From NCBI GenBank assembly GCA_041399065.1, contig JAWKTN010000001.1, forward strand, positions 62,001 to 126,000: DNA of 64,000 bases, given 5' to 3'. Source of the stretch: JAGQPD01 sp020426865. GTDB lineage: Bacteria; Planctomycetota; Planctomycetia; Pirellulales; Pirellulaceae. Each line of letters starts with the position of its first letter. Position 1 is the first letter of the stretch. The translations under genes and the position numbers were made by a program. Below the pieces are notes generated by a model. That model ran no database searches, was not told the DNA's origin, and worked only from the letters and a program-made list of their open reading frames with translations. This document shows, one piece after another, positions 9,409-18,900 of this stretch.

Positions 9409-10968
9409 CTATACCTCGAACAATCGACCATCTTCTTCGTAGGTCACGCGATACAGATCGCGGCGGCGGTCGTTCCAGTTCTGCACCGAACCCGATTCGC
9501 GATGACGCCGCAGTTGTTCGAAATCCAAGTCGTGGATGATCACCGTTTCGACGTTTGGATTGCACTCCGCGGCTACGGCATCGCGAGCAAACTCCACGTC
9601 GGCCGGCGTGAAGATCCCCGATTGTGCATAGTGGATATCCGCATTCTCGACGAACGGCAAGTTACCCGTGCAACCGGAGATGGCGACAAACAGGTGGTTC
9701 TCTACGCAACGGGCCATGGCACAATTTCGGACTCGTAAATAACCGTGGCGCGTGTCGGTATTGTACGGCACGAAGATCATCTGAGCCCCTTTGCCAGTGG
9801 CGATTCGCGTGAGCTCCGGGAATTCGATGTCATAGCAGATCTGAATGGCGATCTTACCGCAATCGGTGTCAAATACCTCGACCTTTTCGCCCGGCGTAAC
9901 GCCCCACCATTTGCGTTCACTTGGCGTGATGTGGATCTTGTATTGCTTGCCAATCGCACCATCCCGGCCGAACAGGTACGACGTGTTATAGAGCGTATCA
10001 TGTTCGACGACGAACTGCGAACCACCGATCACATTCAAATCGTACTTGATGGCCATCTCCGAGAAGAACTCGAGATACTGCGGGGTGAATTCAGACAACT
10101 GCCGAGCTGCCTGGCCGGGCTGACGCGCCTCGACGCACGACAACAATTGAGTCGTAAACAACTCGGGGAACAATACGAAGTCGCATTTGTAATCGGACGC
10201 CGTGTCGAGAAAGAACTCACATTGATGTGCGAACTCGTCGAAGTTGTTGACGCGTCGCATCTGGTATTGTACGACACATACGCGTATCTGCTCGACCGCG
10301 TGATGAAACCTGCGTTTGGCACCGGGACGATAGTCGAGGTTCGCCCATTCCAGGTAGGTTGCATAGCCCAACGATTCCTTGTCGGACGGCAGATAGTCAG
10401 GGATCAGTCCCTTGACGGAGAACCCGTTGGCCAATTGGGCCGTCAGCACCTGATCGTAGATCGCTCGTTCTTCCACCGATTCGATATATTCCCGTGCTGT
10501 CATTTCAGCGGCATGCAGATGGTAGCCGGGAATGCGCCCGGCGATAATAATGCGCGCCAAATTCCGTTCGCGGCAGATCTCTTTGCGAACATCGTACAGC
10601 CGCCGCGACAGCTTCATCCCGCGAAAGTCGGGCGACACCATGATTTCGATCCCGTAGAGCGTATCGCCTTTGGGATGGTGGTTGCGAATGTAACCCGAAT
10701 CCGAGACGGCTTGCCAATTGTGCCATTCCAGGCTGGGGTCGTAATCCAAGATCAAGCTGTTGGCGGTAGCAGCCAGCTTGCCATCGATTTCGATCGCGAG
10801 CTGCCCCTGGGGAAAAATCGCCAGTTGACTTTCGATCTGTTCGCGTCCCCACGGTTTCATCCCCGGAAAACACTGCTGCTGCATTGCGACAAGATCATCA
10901 AAATCGTCCATCGTCAGACGGCGGACCTTTACATCCCAAGCATATTCAGAAAGATCAAGCGGTTCCAT
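9409..10968 (-). CDS. GNAT acetyltransferase-nitrilase/amidase fusion
   Basis: A 519-residue fusion. Residues about 12-220 form a GNAT domain (MVSPDFRGMKLSRRLYDVRK is the acetyl-CoA binding region). Residues about 230-519 form a carbon-nitrogen hydrolase with the Glu-Lys-Cys triad: FPELFTTQ (Glu), KIHITPSERKWWG (Lys) and IQICYDIEFPEL (Cys). This fusion is a known bacterial arrangement, often annotated as bifunctional GNAT/carbon-nitrogen hydrolase; the physiological amide is not established. No signal peptide, so cytoplasmic. It converges on the CPBP-like gene with only eight bases between them. Confidence 0.92.
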   Translation of the reverse strand: MEPLDLSEYAWDVKVRRLTMDDFDDLVAMQQQCFPGMKPWGREQIESQLAIFPQGQLAIEIDGKLAATANSLILDYDPSLEWHNWQAVSDSGYIRNHHPKGDTLYGIEIMVSPDFRGMKLSRRLYDVRKEICRERNLARIIIAGRIPGYHLHAAEMTAREYIESVEERAIYDQVLTAQLANGFSVKGLIPDYLPSDKESLGYATYLEWANLDYRPGAKRRFHHAVEQIRVCVVQYQMRRVNNFDEFAHQCEFFLDTASDYKCDFVLFPELFTTQLLSCVEARQPGQAARQLSEFTPQYLEFFSEMAIKYDLNVIGGSQFVVEHDTLYNTSYLFGRDGAIGKQYKIHITPSERKWWGVTPGEKVEVFDTDCGKIAIQICYDIEFPELTRIATGKGAQMIFVPYNTDTRHGYLRVRNCAMARCVENHLFVAISGCTGNLPFVENADIHYAQSGIFTPADVEFARDAVAAECNPNVETVIIHDLDFEQLRRHRESGSVQNWNDRRRDLYRVTYEEDGRLFEV

Positions 10969-11461
10969 GGGATCTCGTGCTCCGAGTCACAACGTTTGGT
11001 AGCAGATTTGTACCACCGATATTTAGAGTTAGGTCAACCGGTTGAAGCTCAACGACCGCATTGCTCAGTCATTATTGACGAGTTCACCGCAACACGGAAG
11101 TGCCAGTTTGGCATGGAATTCGGTCGCTAAGGGGCGAAGCCCCGACACGACGCCACAACCGATGTTGTAAAAAATCAGTTTCTCTTTCACGCTGTCCATC
11201 CCCGAGCGGGTTTAAACACGGGTAGAAGGGCTACACGGTAACTCCAATTGCTCGGGATTTCCTTGCAATTTAGGAGTTCTTCGCCATGGAGGGGCAGCAG
11301 CGTATCCCGATTCGGGTGGTGCTAGCGTTTTCAGAGAGTCGGTTTGCTGGGGAATGCCAAATTCAGGCTTACCAACGGCTCGAGAAAGCGTCGGGGCACT
11401 TGCCGTCAGAAGACTTGCGTCCAACCGATTTAGGACGCTCAAAACCACAGGAGGTGGAACC
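10969..11461. other. Intergenic gap with one REP hairpin
   Basis: No gene is supported. GGGGCGAAGCCCC occurs at 11131-11143. The frame of the downstream recombinase stays open for 36 codons before its real start, but nothing there resembles the family. A possible attachment site for the recombinase could lie here, but no partner repeat was found. Confidence 0.5.
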
Positions 11462-13070
11462 ATGTCATTGCGTATCTTAAGGGTCGGTCTCTACGCCCGG
11501 GTCAGTTCTCAGAGGCAGGCCGAGGAGAAGACCATTGAGTCACAACTGCAGGCTATTAAAGACTGCATTGTGGCAGATGGTCTTGTCATCGATCCGAGGT
11601 TCGAGTTCTATGACGACGGGTACTCCGGTTCGGAACTCGTCCGACCCGCGTTAGAACGGTTACGTGATATCGCTTCTGCGGGCGGAATGGATCGGCTCTA
11701 TATCCATTCGCCGGATCGGCTCAGCCGCAAACTCGCCCATCAGGCGTTGTTGCTCGAAGAGTTCAGTAAGGCGAGTTGTGAAGTAGTTTTTCTGAACCAA
11801 CGCGGAATGGAAATTACTCCCGAAGTCAACTTGCTCACTCAGGTGCAAGGTATGATTGCCGAGTACGAACGAGCTAAGATCCTTGAACGGACGCGACGCG
11901 GACGAAAGTACGCTGCCCTCCATGGCAAGGTAAGTGTGTTCAGCAATGCGCCCTACGGATATCGCTACATCGACAAGACCCAAGGTGATGGAGTTGCACG
12001 TTGGGAGATCGACCCCATAACAAGCGCGCACATTCGGACCATCTTTCAATGGGTCGGTATCGAAGGTTGCTCATTGCGGGAAGTGGTTCGGCGCTTATTC
12101 GCAAACTCGATTGTCAGTGCCACCGGAAAAGCCCGCTGGGATTCCAGTACGTTGCGTGGTATGCTCCGAAATCCCGCTTACTACGGACAAGCCGAATATG
12201 GCAAAAACCAGCTTTTACCGCGGAAAACAAGGCAGCGAGCCAGGCGTGGAGCGCCTGCTGTACCGCGACAAGCGAAGGTCTCACGAACGAGAGAATACGG
12301 CGAGTCGATAACGGTCGCCGTCCCGGCAATCATCGACAAGGAATTGTTTGACAAGGTGCGCACGAAGATGGAGGAGAATCGCAAACGACAACGAGAACAC
12401 CAACAAGGTGCCAAGTACTTGTTGTCGGGACTTCTGGTTTGTGGTGAATGTGGCTCGGCGTATTGCGCCCCGCTCACATCGAGGAGGCTACGTGTATTAT
12501 CGATGCATCGGCACCGACAAATCACGGCACTTCGGTCAAACGATTTGCCAAGCGACGGCTGAAGGAATCGGCGTTAGAAGCCCTCGTCTGGGATGAAGTG
12601 TGTCAACTGTTGCAAGACCCCAAGCGAATGCAGACGGAACTGGAACGACGACAAGCGCGCCGGCCAATTCAAGTCGAGCGGAAGTGGACAAGTTGGAACG
12701 GTCGACGAAACAACTCAAATTGCGAATCGAGCGACTGATTGACGCGTTCGAAAGTGGACTGATTGAACTCGATGAATTTGAGCGTCGAATTGGTCCGCTT
12801 CGAGAACGATACAAACGGGACGCCGCCGCCATGCAAAGCCTGCGAGGCGAATGCGAGCGATCAAGCGAAATCATTCAAGCCACCGAACTGTTCGAGGAAT
12901 TTTCATCGAAAGTTGCATCGCATCTGGCTGGGGCTGACTGGGACCTCAAGCGTGACCTGTTCAAGATTCTGATCGACAGGATTGAGGTCTTAGCAGAGCA
13001 GATCCGCATCGTATACAAGGTACCCTCCGGCCCTTTTGTCCGAAGCCTCGCTAGCAATGCTAGTCGAGGC
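11462..13070 (+). pseudogene. Serine recombinase (large resolvase/integrase type), three frameshifts
   Basis: AGGAGG precedes the ATG at 11462. The resolvase domain is well kept: Y-A-R-V-S-S with catalytic Ser15, then Y-D-D-G-Y-S-G and SPDRLSRKLAHQ. The Recombinase domain (NAPYGYRYI ... LRGMLRNPAYYGQAEYGK) follows, then the zinc ribbon (CGECGSAYC). The reading frame must then change near 12470 (to read GGYVYYRCIGTDKSRHFGQ), again near 12550 (RRLKESALEALVWDEVCQLL), and again near 12665 (AEVDKLERSTKQLKLRIERL, a coiled coil). The family resemblance ends around 13060 where REP DNA begins. The catalytic domain alone (to the stop at 12562) could still be made, but DNA-binding functions are lost. 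It is probably a dead integrase of an old element. Confidence 0.85.
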
Positions 13071-13104
13071 GTTTTACAAGATTGGTTGTGGCGTCACAGC
13101 CCTT

Positions 13105-13125
13105 ACCGGCGGCGCAGCCGCCGGT
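13105..13125. repeat. REP-like hairpin
   Basis: A palindrome with arms ACCGGCGGC and GCCGCCGGT around a three-base centre. It lies at the decayed 3' end of the serine recombinase. Confidence 0.75.
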
Positions 13126-13156
13126 CGTCTTGCACGCCCCGAATCGGAACTCCCCG

Positions 13157-13798
13157 CTATTCTTCCTCACCCTCACCGTCAACCGGACGATCAAAGAACT
13201 TTTCAGCATCGAGAATCCGCCGAGCGACATCGACCATCTTTTCGCGACGGCTGCGCGATTCGTCGCGGATCTGGGCTTGAGCTTCCGTTTCAAAGATATT
13301 CTTGCGTCTGGCGACGACCCGAGCGGCCAGGTCAATCAGCTTTTTTTCTTCTTTCCGCTGCACGAGCTTCTCAATTTCGATGTCTTTTTCGCGGAGTCGT
13401 TTCCGATTGGCCGCGGCGCCGAACAGGATGCATGCCAGCCAGGCGGGATCATCCAATCTCGGTACGATGGCATCGGCGCCAAGTTCACAGCAAGCTTCGA
13501 CGAACGAGCCGACCGTTGGCGGTACGAGCAACGCGACGGCCGAACCATTTCGCTGAAACTTCGCGACCTCATCCCGTAACAACTCACGATTCCCGTCGTA
13601 ACTATCGCCCGATATCAGCACCACCTCCGGTACCCCCTCCAGCATCGCTCGATCAGTGTTCATGTGAACACTATATTCCCAAAGGCTTTGGGGCAGATCG
13701 GGGTCGACAGGATCGGCAATACAAAGGACGGTCACGCGACGGCGACCAGTTGCGGGGGAACCGTTCGTGGGCTGCGAAGTCAAATCCTGAGCCTTCAT
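13157..13798 (-). CDS. ANTAR-like response regulator
   Basis: A 213-residue protein when started at the second in-frame ATG (13798); an ATG at 13822 is also possible. The N-terminal half looks like a receiver-type alpha/beta domain (RRVTVLCIADPVDPDLP, VPEVVLISGDSYDGN, ELGADAIVPRLDD), without a clear acidic pocket. The C-terminal ~70 residues (EIEKLVQRKEEKKLIDLAAR onward to ILDAEKFF) resemble a coiled coil plus ANTAR helices, which bind RNA and act in transcription antitermination. The ANTAR call is a pattern judgement. An acidic tail (GEGEEE) ends the protein. Confidence 0.5.
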   Translation of the reverse strand: MKAQDLTSQPTNGSPATGRRRVTVLCIADPVDPDLPQSLWEYSVHMNTDRAMLEGVPEVVLISGDSYDGNRELLRDEVAKFQRNGSAVALLVPPTVGSFVEACCELGADAIVPRLDDPAWLACILFGAAANRKRLREKDIEIEKLVQRKEEKKLIDLAARVVARRKNIFETEAQAQIRDESRSRREKMVDVARRILDAEKFFDRPVDGEGEEE

Positions 13799-14293
13799 GA
13801 TACGAGCGCCTACGCATGTCATGACACAACGGTGGAGTTTGCGAGATTACGCTGCCCCGGAACCCCAGTCAATAACACGGCGGCGCTCACTCCTTAACCA
13901 AAACAACATCAACATCAACCGCGCCTATTCGGCACACATTTATAAACGCGTAAAACGCTCGGACTCAGGACGAACATTTTGGAAAAAATCTCCAACTTCT
14001 CTCCTACCCCCCCCTCCCCCCCCGCGGAGGGACGGTGGGCGAGTTGAATCATCCGTGACCTACTTTGCCCCGTAGCTCCAAAGGATTCCGAATGTCGATT
14101 TGAAAGCGCAACGTAGTTGCAAAGAACTGTCGCAGGCATTACGTTAATGACGGAATTCTCGGGAAGCCAGTACGAGGGTTTGGCTAAACAAATTGCTTTG
14201 GCAAGTGACTTACCGTAATTGCGAGCTTTGTGCTGCGTCCTGTCCGAAGGATGCGGTTACGTGGACTGGCCGCATTGATATTAGAGTCTCACC
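13799..14293. other. Intergenic gap before the giant gene
   Basis: No gene is supported. A C-rich run (TACCCCCCCCTCCCCCCCCGC type, about 14007-14028) and a stretch rich in direct AACATCAACATCAAC (about 13902-13918) stand out. The divergent promoters of the ANTAR-like gene and the giant gene should be here. Confidence 0.45.
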
Positions 14294-14646
14294 ATGGGCC
14301 TATTTGGCAATCGCTTTGCACGGCGGCAGCGGAGCCGGCGTGGTCGGGAAAAAACGCTGCACCTGCAGACGCTCGAAGATCGGCATCTCCTCGCCGGGGA
14401 CACGCCTGTCGTCACCGTCGCGCATAACGGCTTCCGCTTCGATTATCTCGACGGTGAATTGCTCGAGGACCAACTGGCGGTCACCAATGACTTGGTAGCA
14501 TTTCCGCTCGATACATTCCCGGAATTACCCAGCTTGCCAAATGGCAACGATCCTCCAGGGACGCTGCATATTGAACCGCTCGTCTATGATCCAGACCCGA
14601 TCTTCGAGTTGCCCAATAACCCGACGCTGTTCGATTCGATCGTTTA
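14294..14646 (+). pseudogene. 5' fragment of the giant secreted repeat protein, cut by an insertion sequence
   Basis: The first 117 codons of the gene that resumes at 15961. The basic start (GNRFARRQRSRRGREK) followed by LHLQTLEDRHLLAGD matches the LE-x-R-x-LL type export signal found at the N-terminus of very large planctomycete and proteobacterial surface proteins. The frame ends with a TAG formed exactly at the left edge of the IS (14645-14647). Joining 14646 to 15964 restores an uninterrupted frame across the junction (DSIV-Y-SPHPDYQ), so this is one gene with an inserted IS. Confidence 0.85.
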
Positions 14647-15960
14647 GGACCCGTCCGCAAATAAGTTACCGAAGTGTTAATGATTGCGGGGCTGGATTTC
14701 GTAATTCCAGTCACCGTGAAATGTGTTGCGTTTGATTCGTATAGTTTTCATTTGGTGGTCGGTAATCTTCCTTCCTTTCGGATAGTCTTTTGCATCCAGG
14801 CGACAGTGAACCTCAAGCCCTTCGTCGGTACGCGTCGAGCTGACTAGGCTGACGACAACTTGATGGTTTTCTAAGGGAACTCCTCGCCAGTTTCGCGTAA
14901 TATGACAGAACAGGCGATGTTCGATCTTGTTCCATTTGCTTGTTCCGGGCGGATAGTGACAAACTTCGATGATCATTCCTGTTTGGTCTGCAAGACGCTG
15001 GAGTTCATACTTCCATAAACGATTACGGTGGCCGTTGCTTCCTCCACTGTCGGCAGTTATCAAAAGACGCTTCGGTTTCCTGTAGCGTTTCTTCCCCAAA
15101 CGATGCCACCAACGACGGATCGCCTCGACTGCAAATTCTGCCGTGTCGCGACTGATGCCAACGGAGACCCAGGCTTCGTTCGTCTCCATGTCATACACTC
15201 CATAAGGAATTGCTTTGCCAAGTTCCTTGTCTGGGAAATCGTGCGTGTCGACTTCGAGCGGCTCTCCTTTTGGCCGGTACTCGCGCCCAACATTCGCCTT
15301 TTTTCCAAGGGTTTCCTTTTTCTTGGTATCAACCGAGACTGCGGGACGCCCGCCCCGGCGACAGGCACGGACACGGCGGGCGATGTGTTCAAACTGGGCG
15401 TTGCGGTCAGGGTGGTCGCCTCCTTCACGCGTTTTCCGGTTGCCTTGCAGAGAATATCCGAGCGAACGCAATATTTTTGAAATCTTCGTTCTTCCGACTT
15501 GATATCCCTGAGACCTCAATTCTCGTTGCAAGTTGTTCAGGCTCTTACATGTCCATCGAAGTGGCGACTGCGGGTCACCACGTTCAGTGGGCTCGACCAG
15601 TCGATCGATCGCGTTAATCAAGTCCGGCTGGTCAATCTCCAATGGCTTCCGGCCACCGCCAGTCCGTCTTTGGCGGGTGCTCGGCATGGGGTTACAGGAC
15701 CGCAATTCCTTGATGCCCGTCCGAATGGTACGATCAGACAAACCGGTCGCGAGCGACACCGCTGTGATCCCACCATAGCCAAGCTCGAGCGCCTCGCTTG
15801 CAGCCCACCGCCGTCGCCCTCGCTCGTCGAGATCGCCAGCGAGCATGTTAAACTTTCGTTCCAATCCGTCGATTATATGTGCGTCTTGCATCGACGCATT
15901 GTCGACGATCTAACCACAATCCACCAATATCAGTTCGGTAACTTATTTGCGGACGGGTCC
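14647..15960 (-). mobile_element. ISAzo13-family insertion sequence, complete
   Basis: A 1314-bp element bounded by perfect 27-bp terminal inverted repeats (14647-14673 and 15934-15960; the ends begin GGACCCGTCCGCAAATAAGT). The flanks carry TTA on both sides (14644-14646 and 15961-15963), a 3-bp target duplication. One full-length transposase fills it. Perfect ends and an intact transposase point to a recent insertion. Confidence 0.93.
14677..15891 (-). CDS. ISAzo13-family transposase
   Basis: A 404-residue transposase with the characteristic family blocks in order: RRWAASEALELGYGGI, TRQRRTGGGRKPLE, DPQSPLRWTCKSL, GYSLQGNRKTREGGDHPDRN, VSVDTKKKE, HDFPDKELGKAIPYGVYD, LLITADSGGSNG, CHYPPGTSKWNKIEHRLF. 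The Asp in VSVDTKKKE, the Asp in ITADSGGSNG and the Glu in NKIEHRLF fit the DDE catalytic triad. No frameshift or stop is seen, so the element is probably active. Confidence 0.93.
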   Translation of the reverse strand: MQDAHIIDGLERKFNMLAGDLDERGRRRWAASEALELGYGGITAVSLATGLSDRTIRTGIKELRSCNPMPSTRQRRTGGGRKPLEIDQPDLINAIDRLVEPTERGDPQSPLRWTCKSLNNLQRELRSQGYQVGRTKISKILRSLGYSLQGNRKTREGGDHPDRNAQFEHIARRVRACRRGGRPAVSVDTKKKETLGKKANVGREYRPKGEPLEVDTHDFPDKELGKAIPYGVYDMETNEAWVSVGISRDTAEFAVEAIRRWWHRLGKKRYRKPKRLLITADSGGSNGHRNRLWKYELQRLADQTGMIIEVCHYPPGTSKWNKIEHRLFCHITRNWRGVPLENHQVVVSLVSSTRTDEGLEVHCRLDAKDYPKGRKITDHQMKTIRIKRNTFHGDWNYEIQPRNH

Positions 15961-18900
15961 TTACTCGCCCCATCCCGATTATCAAGCCGTGGGCTTCTCT
16001 TCGATTCGCTTGCTGACAACGTTTTTCTTTTGGCAGCCGGGCACGAGCACCGCCGAACCTGACCTGAATCGGATCCGTGCCAATACGGCACTGCTCGACC
16101 AAAACGAATTGCAAGTTATCGATATCGAGCACTGGCCCACCAGTGGCTCGGAGGCCGTCATCGCCGACACGATTCGCAAATTCACTGAAATCGTCCAAGT
16201 GATGCGGGAAGTCAACCCGAATTTGGTGATCGGCATCTACGGCATGTTGCCGGTCCGCGATTATTGGACTCCTGTGCTCTACAACAATGACACCACCCAA
16301 TTCCAAGCCTGGGAGGCCAAGAACCAGCGGCTGCAAGAATTGGCCGATCTCGTTGATGTCATTTTGCCGTCAATCTATACGTTTTATCCAGATTATCAAC
16401 AGAACGGGGCACCTCGGCTGTACGAACGCGATCGATGGGTCGAATACGCCACCGAAAACCTGTTGCAAGCCCGTAGCTACGGCAAACCTGTTTTTTCCTT
16501 CGTATGGCCCCACTACCACGGTGGTGGCGGTTCGAACGACCCAAGTTCGCCCAACTATCGCTATTGGCAATACGCCCCCATCTCGACCGAATTCTGGCAA
16601 ATCATCCTCGAAACCAGTCACCAATACGCCGACAGCACGATCGTCTTCGATTGGAATCTCGCCGGGACGTACGATGAGACTATCCCGCGACCCTGGGACG
16701 ATAATTTTCCCTGGTATTTGGAAACACGCGATCACATCGACAAGACGTATCCGGTGCCAGCCTCGTCGGAAAGTACCATGTTCGGGACGACGGTCTCCGG
16801 TCTTGCAGCCTCCAAATACAGTGAAAACGACAATCAAGAACTGATCGAGGAAACGTACAACAATAGTACCCAAAGCCGCCTGCAACATGACTGGGCGTTT
16901 TTCACCGCGACAACCGCACGTGCGATCGCTGTCGAAGGACATCGCGAGACATACACCGCCAGTGAGGATTTCACGTTCTCCTATTCGACCGATGGCAACG
17001 ATTGGCTGCCGATGCCCAACATTCAGTTGCCACTGCTGGACGACGCCTACTTCGAGTTTCCGCTACCTGACGGCATCGTCGGTACCATCTACGTGCGTGT
17101 CGAAGATACCGATCGATCGCCCGGAGAAAACTTTCCCGATCGTGTGCACATCGACCAAATCGGTGTGATCGCGGAACGCCCCGTCGAGTCGAGTTGGCCA
17201 ACGGTGTCGCTCACCAATGTAACAACCGTTCCTGGAACCAGCGTCCAGTTCACGCTAACGCGAAGTGGAAGCAATCTCTCGCGAGCGACATTTTTAGCGT
17301 ACGAAACCATCGATGGCACCGGGGACGAGGGGGTCGACTATACGTCCGCCGAATTGGCCACGATCAAATTCGCGGAAAACCAAACACAGGTCACGGTCAC
17401 GATCCCGTGGACGCTTGGTCGCCAATACGAGCGAGATCGAGACTTTACGTTGCGATTGAGCCGTCCTGTCAATGCCTACATCCTCGATGTGCTCCCACCC
17501 TTGGTGCACACAGCCACGTTCGCACCGCCGCTGATCACACAGCAAGATCAAACGCAAGACGTGACGCTATCGGTCCTGTTCACCGAAGACATGGACACGT
17601 TGCAGACTCCCGCGATCACCAACGATCATCCGAGCATGCTCACTAATCCGCACAACGGCCGCTGGTTCGACCCGCGGACGTATCAGTTGGATTATACGGT
17701 TGGGGCCGGCAACGTGGAGATATCGGACATCTTCTTGAATGTGTCTGCCGCGTTCGATGCATCAGGGAATGTGATGGAAGCGGTATCGGAATTGCCGACA
17801 GCGACACGCATCGACACGTTGGCCGATATCGTAATTTCTCCCATCGCCAACAACGGCATCGTCGACGATACGGCGGACAATTCGCTTGTCATCTCCGGAA
17901 CGACAGTGGGCGTGGACGACGGCCAGTTGGTTTCTATTGCGGTGAGCGGCGATGTCTTTAGCGGTACGGCCGCCGTGCAAAATAATGCGTGGTCGGTACC
18001 GATAGGCGACCTGAGTTGGCTCAGCGATGGCAGTTCGTATTCGGTCTCGGTCGCGGTTGCCGACGTCGCGGGCAATTCAGCCGCGACTTCATCGGCGTTT
18101 CAGTTAATCAACACCATCAACGATCCACCGACGTTGGCGCTGGCGGTTAGCGACTATACCATTCTCGAAGGTACTGGCCTGCAGTTCAATGGTGCCGGTG
18201 CGTATGACCCCGACGATCCGACGTTGATCTACGGTTGGGACTTGGATGGTGACGGGCAATTTGATGATGCCACGGGCATGTCGCCCATAATCACATGGTT
18301 AGATCTTGTGTCGCTTGGCAGAAACGACGACGGCGATTACCCGGGAGAGGTGCAAGTTTCTGACGACGAAGGACTATCGGCGCAAGCGACCATCAGCCTC
18401 CACATTGTAAATGTCGCGCCCGATCTGTCGATTTCCAGCAATTTCGTCGCCACCTTACTAGCAGGCACAGCACAGGTTGCTGGGGTATACGACGACATCA
18501 TGGCAGACCCAGTGACCATCATCGCCTCGAAGGGGAACATTACCGATTTCGGGGCCGGACAGTTCCTGTGGGACTACGACGCGACGAGCGATCCGTTCGT
18601 GCGGAGTCTTGGCCCGTTGAACGCGGGTATCGCTGTGCATGATTCGGCGGACGGCAGCGGTTTCGTTCTCTTCTCCTCCGAAAGTGTGTTTGCGCGGTTT
18701 GCCGATCATCCGCCGCTTGGCGGTGGCGTCAACGGAAACGCCGAGCATCTTGTCGCCGTGCAATTTCGTGGAGGGCAGTGGTATTACAGCGACGATTCCG
18801 ATTGGATTCTGTTCGTGCCGGTGGAGTCCGACCGGATTATCGCGCGATTGGATTTTGACAACGATACCGCCAACTTGGTCACGGCTGTAACGGGCGACGT

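Noticed and set aside
12465..12680. Programmed frameshifting in the serine recombinase
   Set aside because: Three changes in different directions without slippery heptamers fit decay, not recoding.
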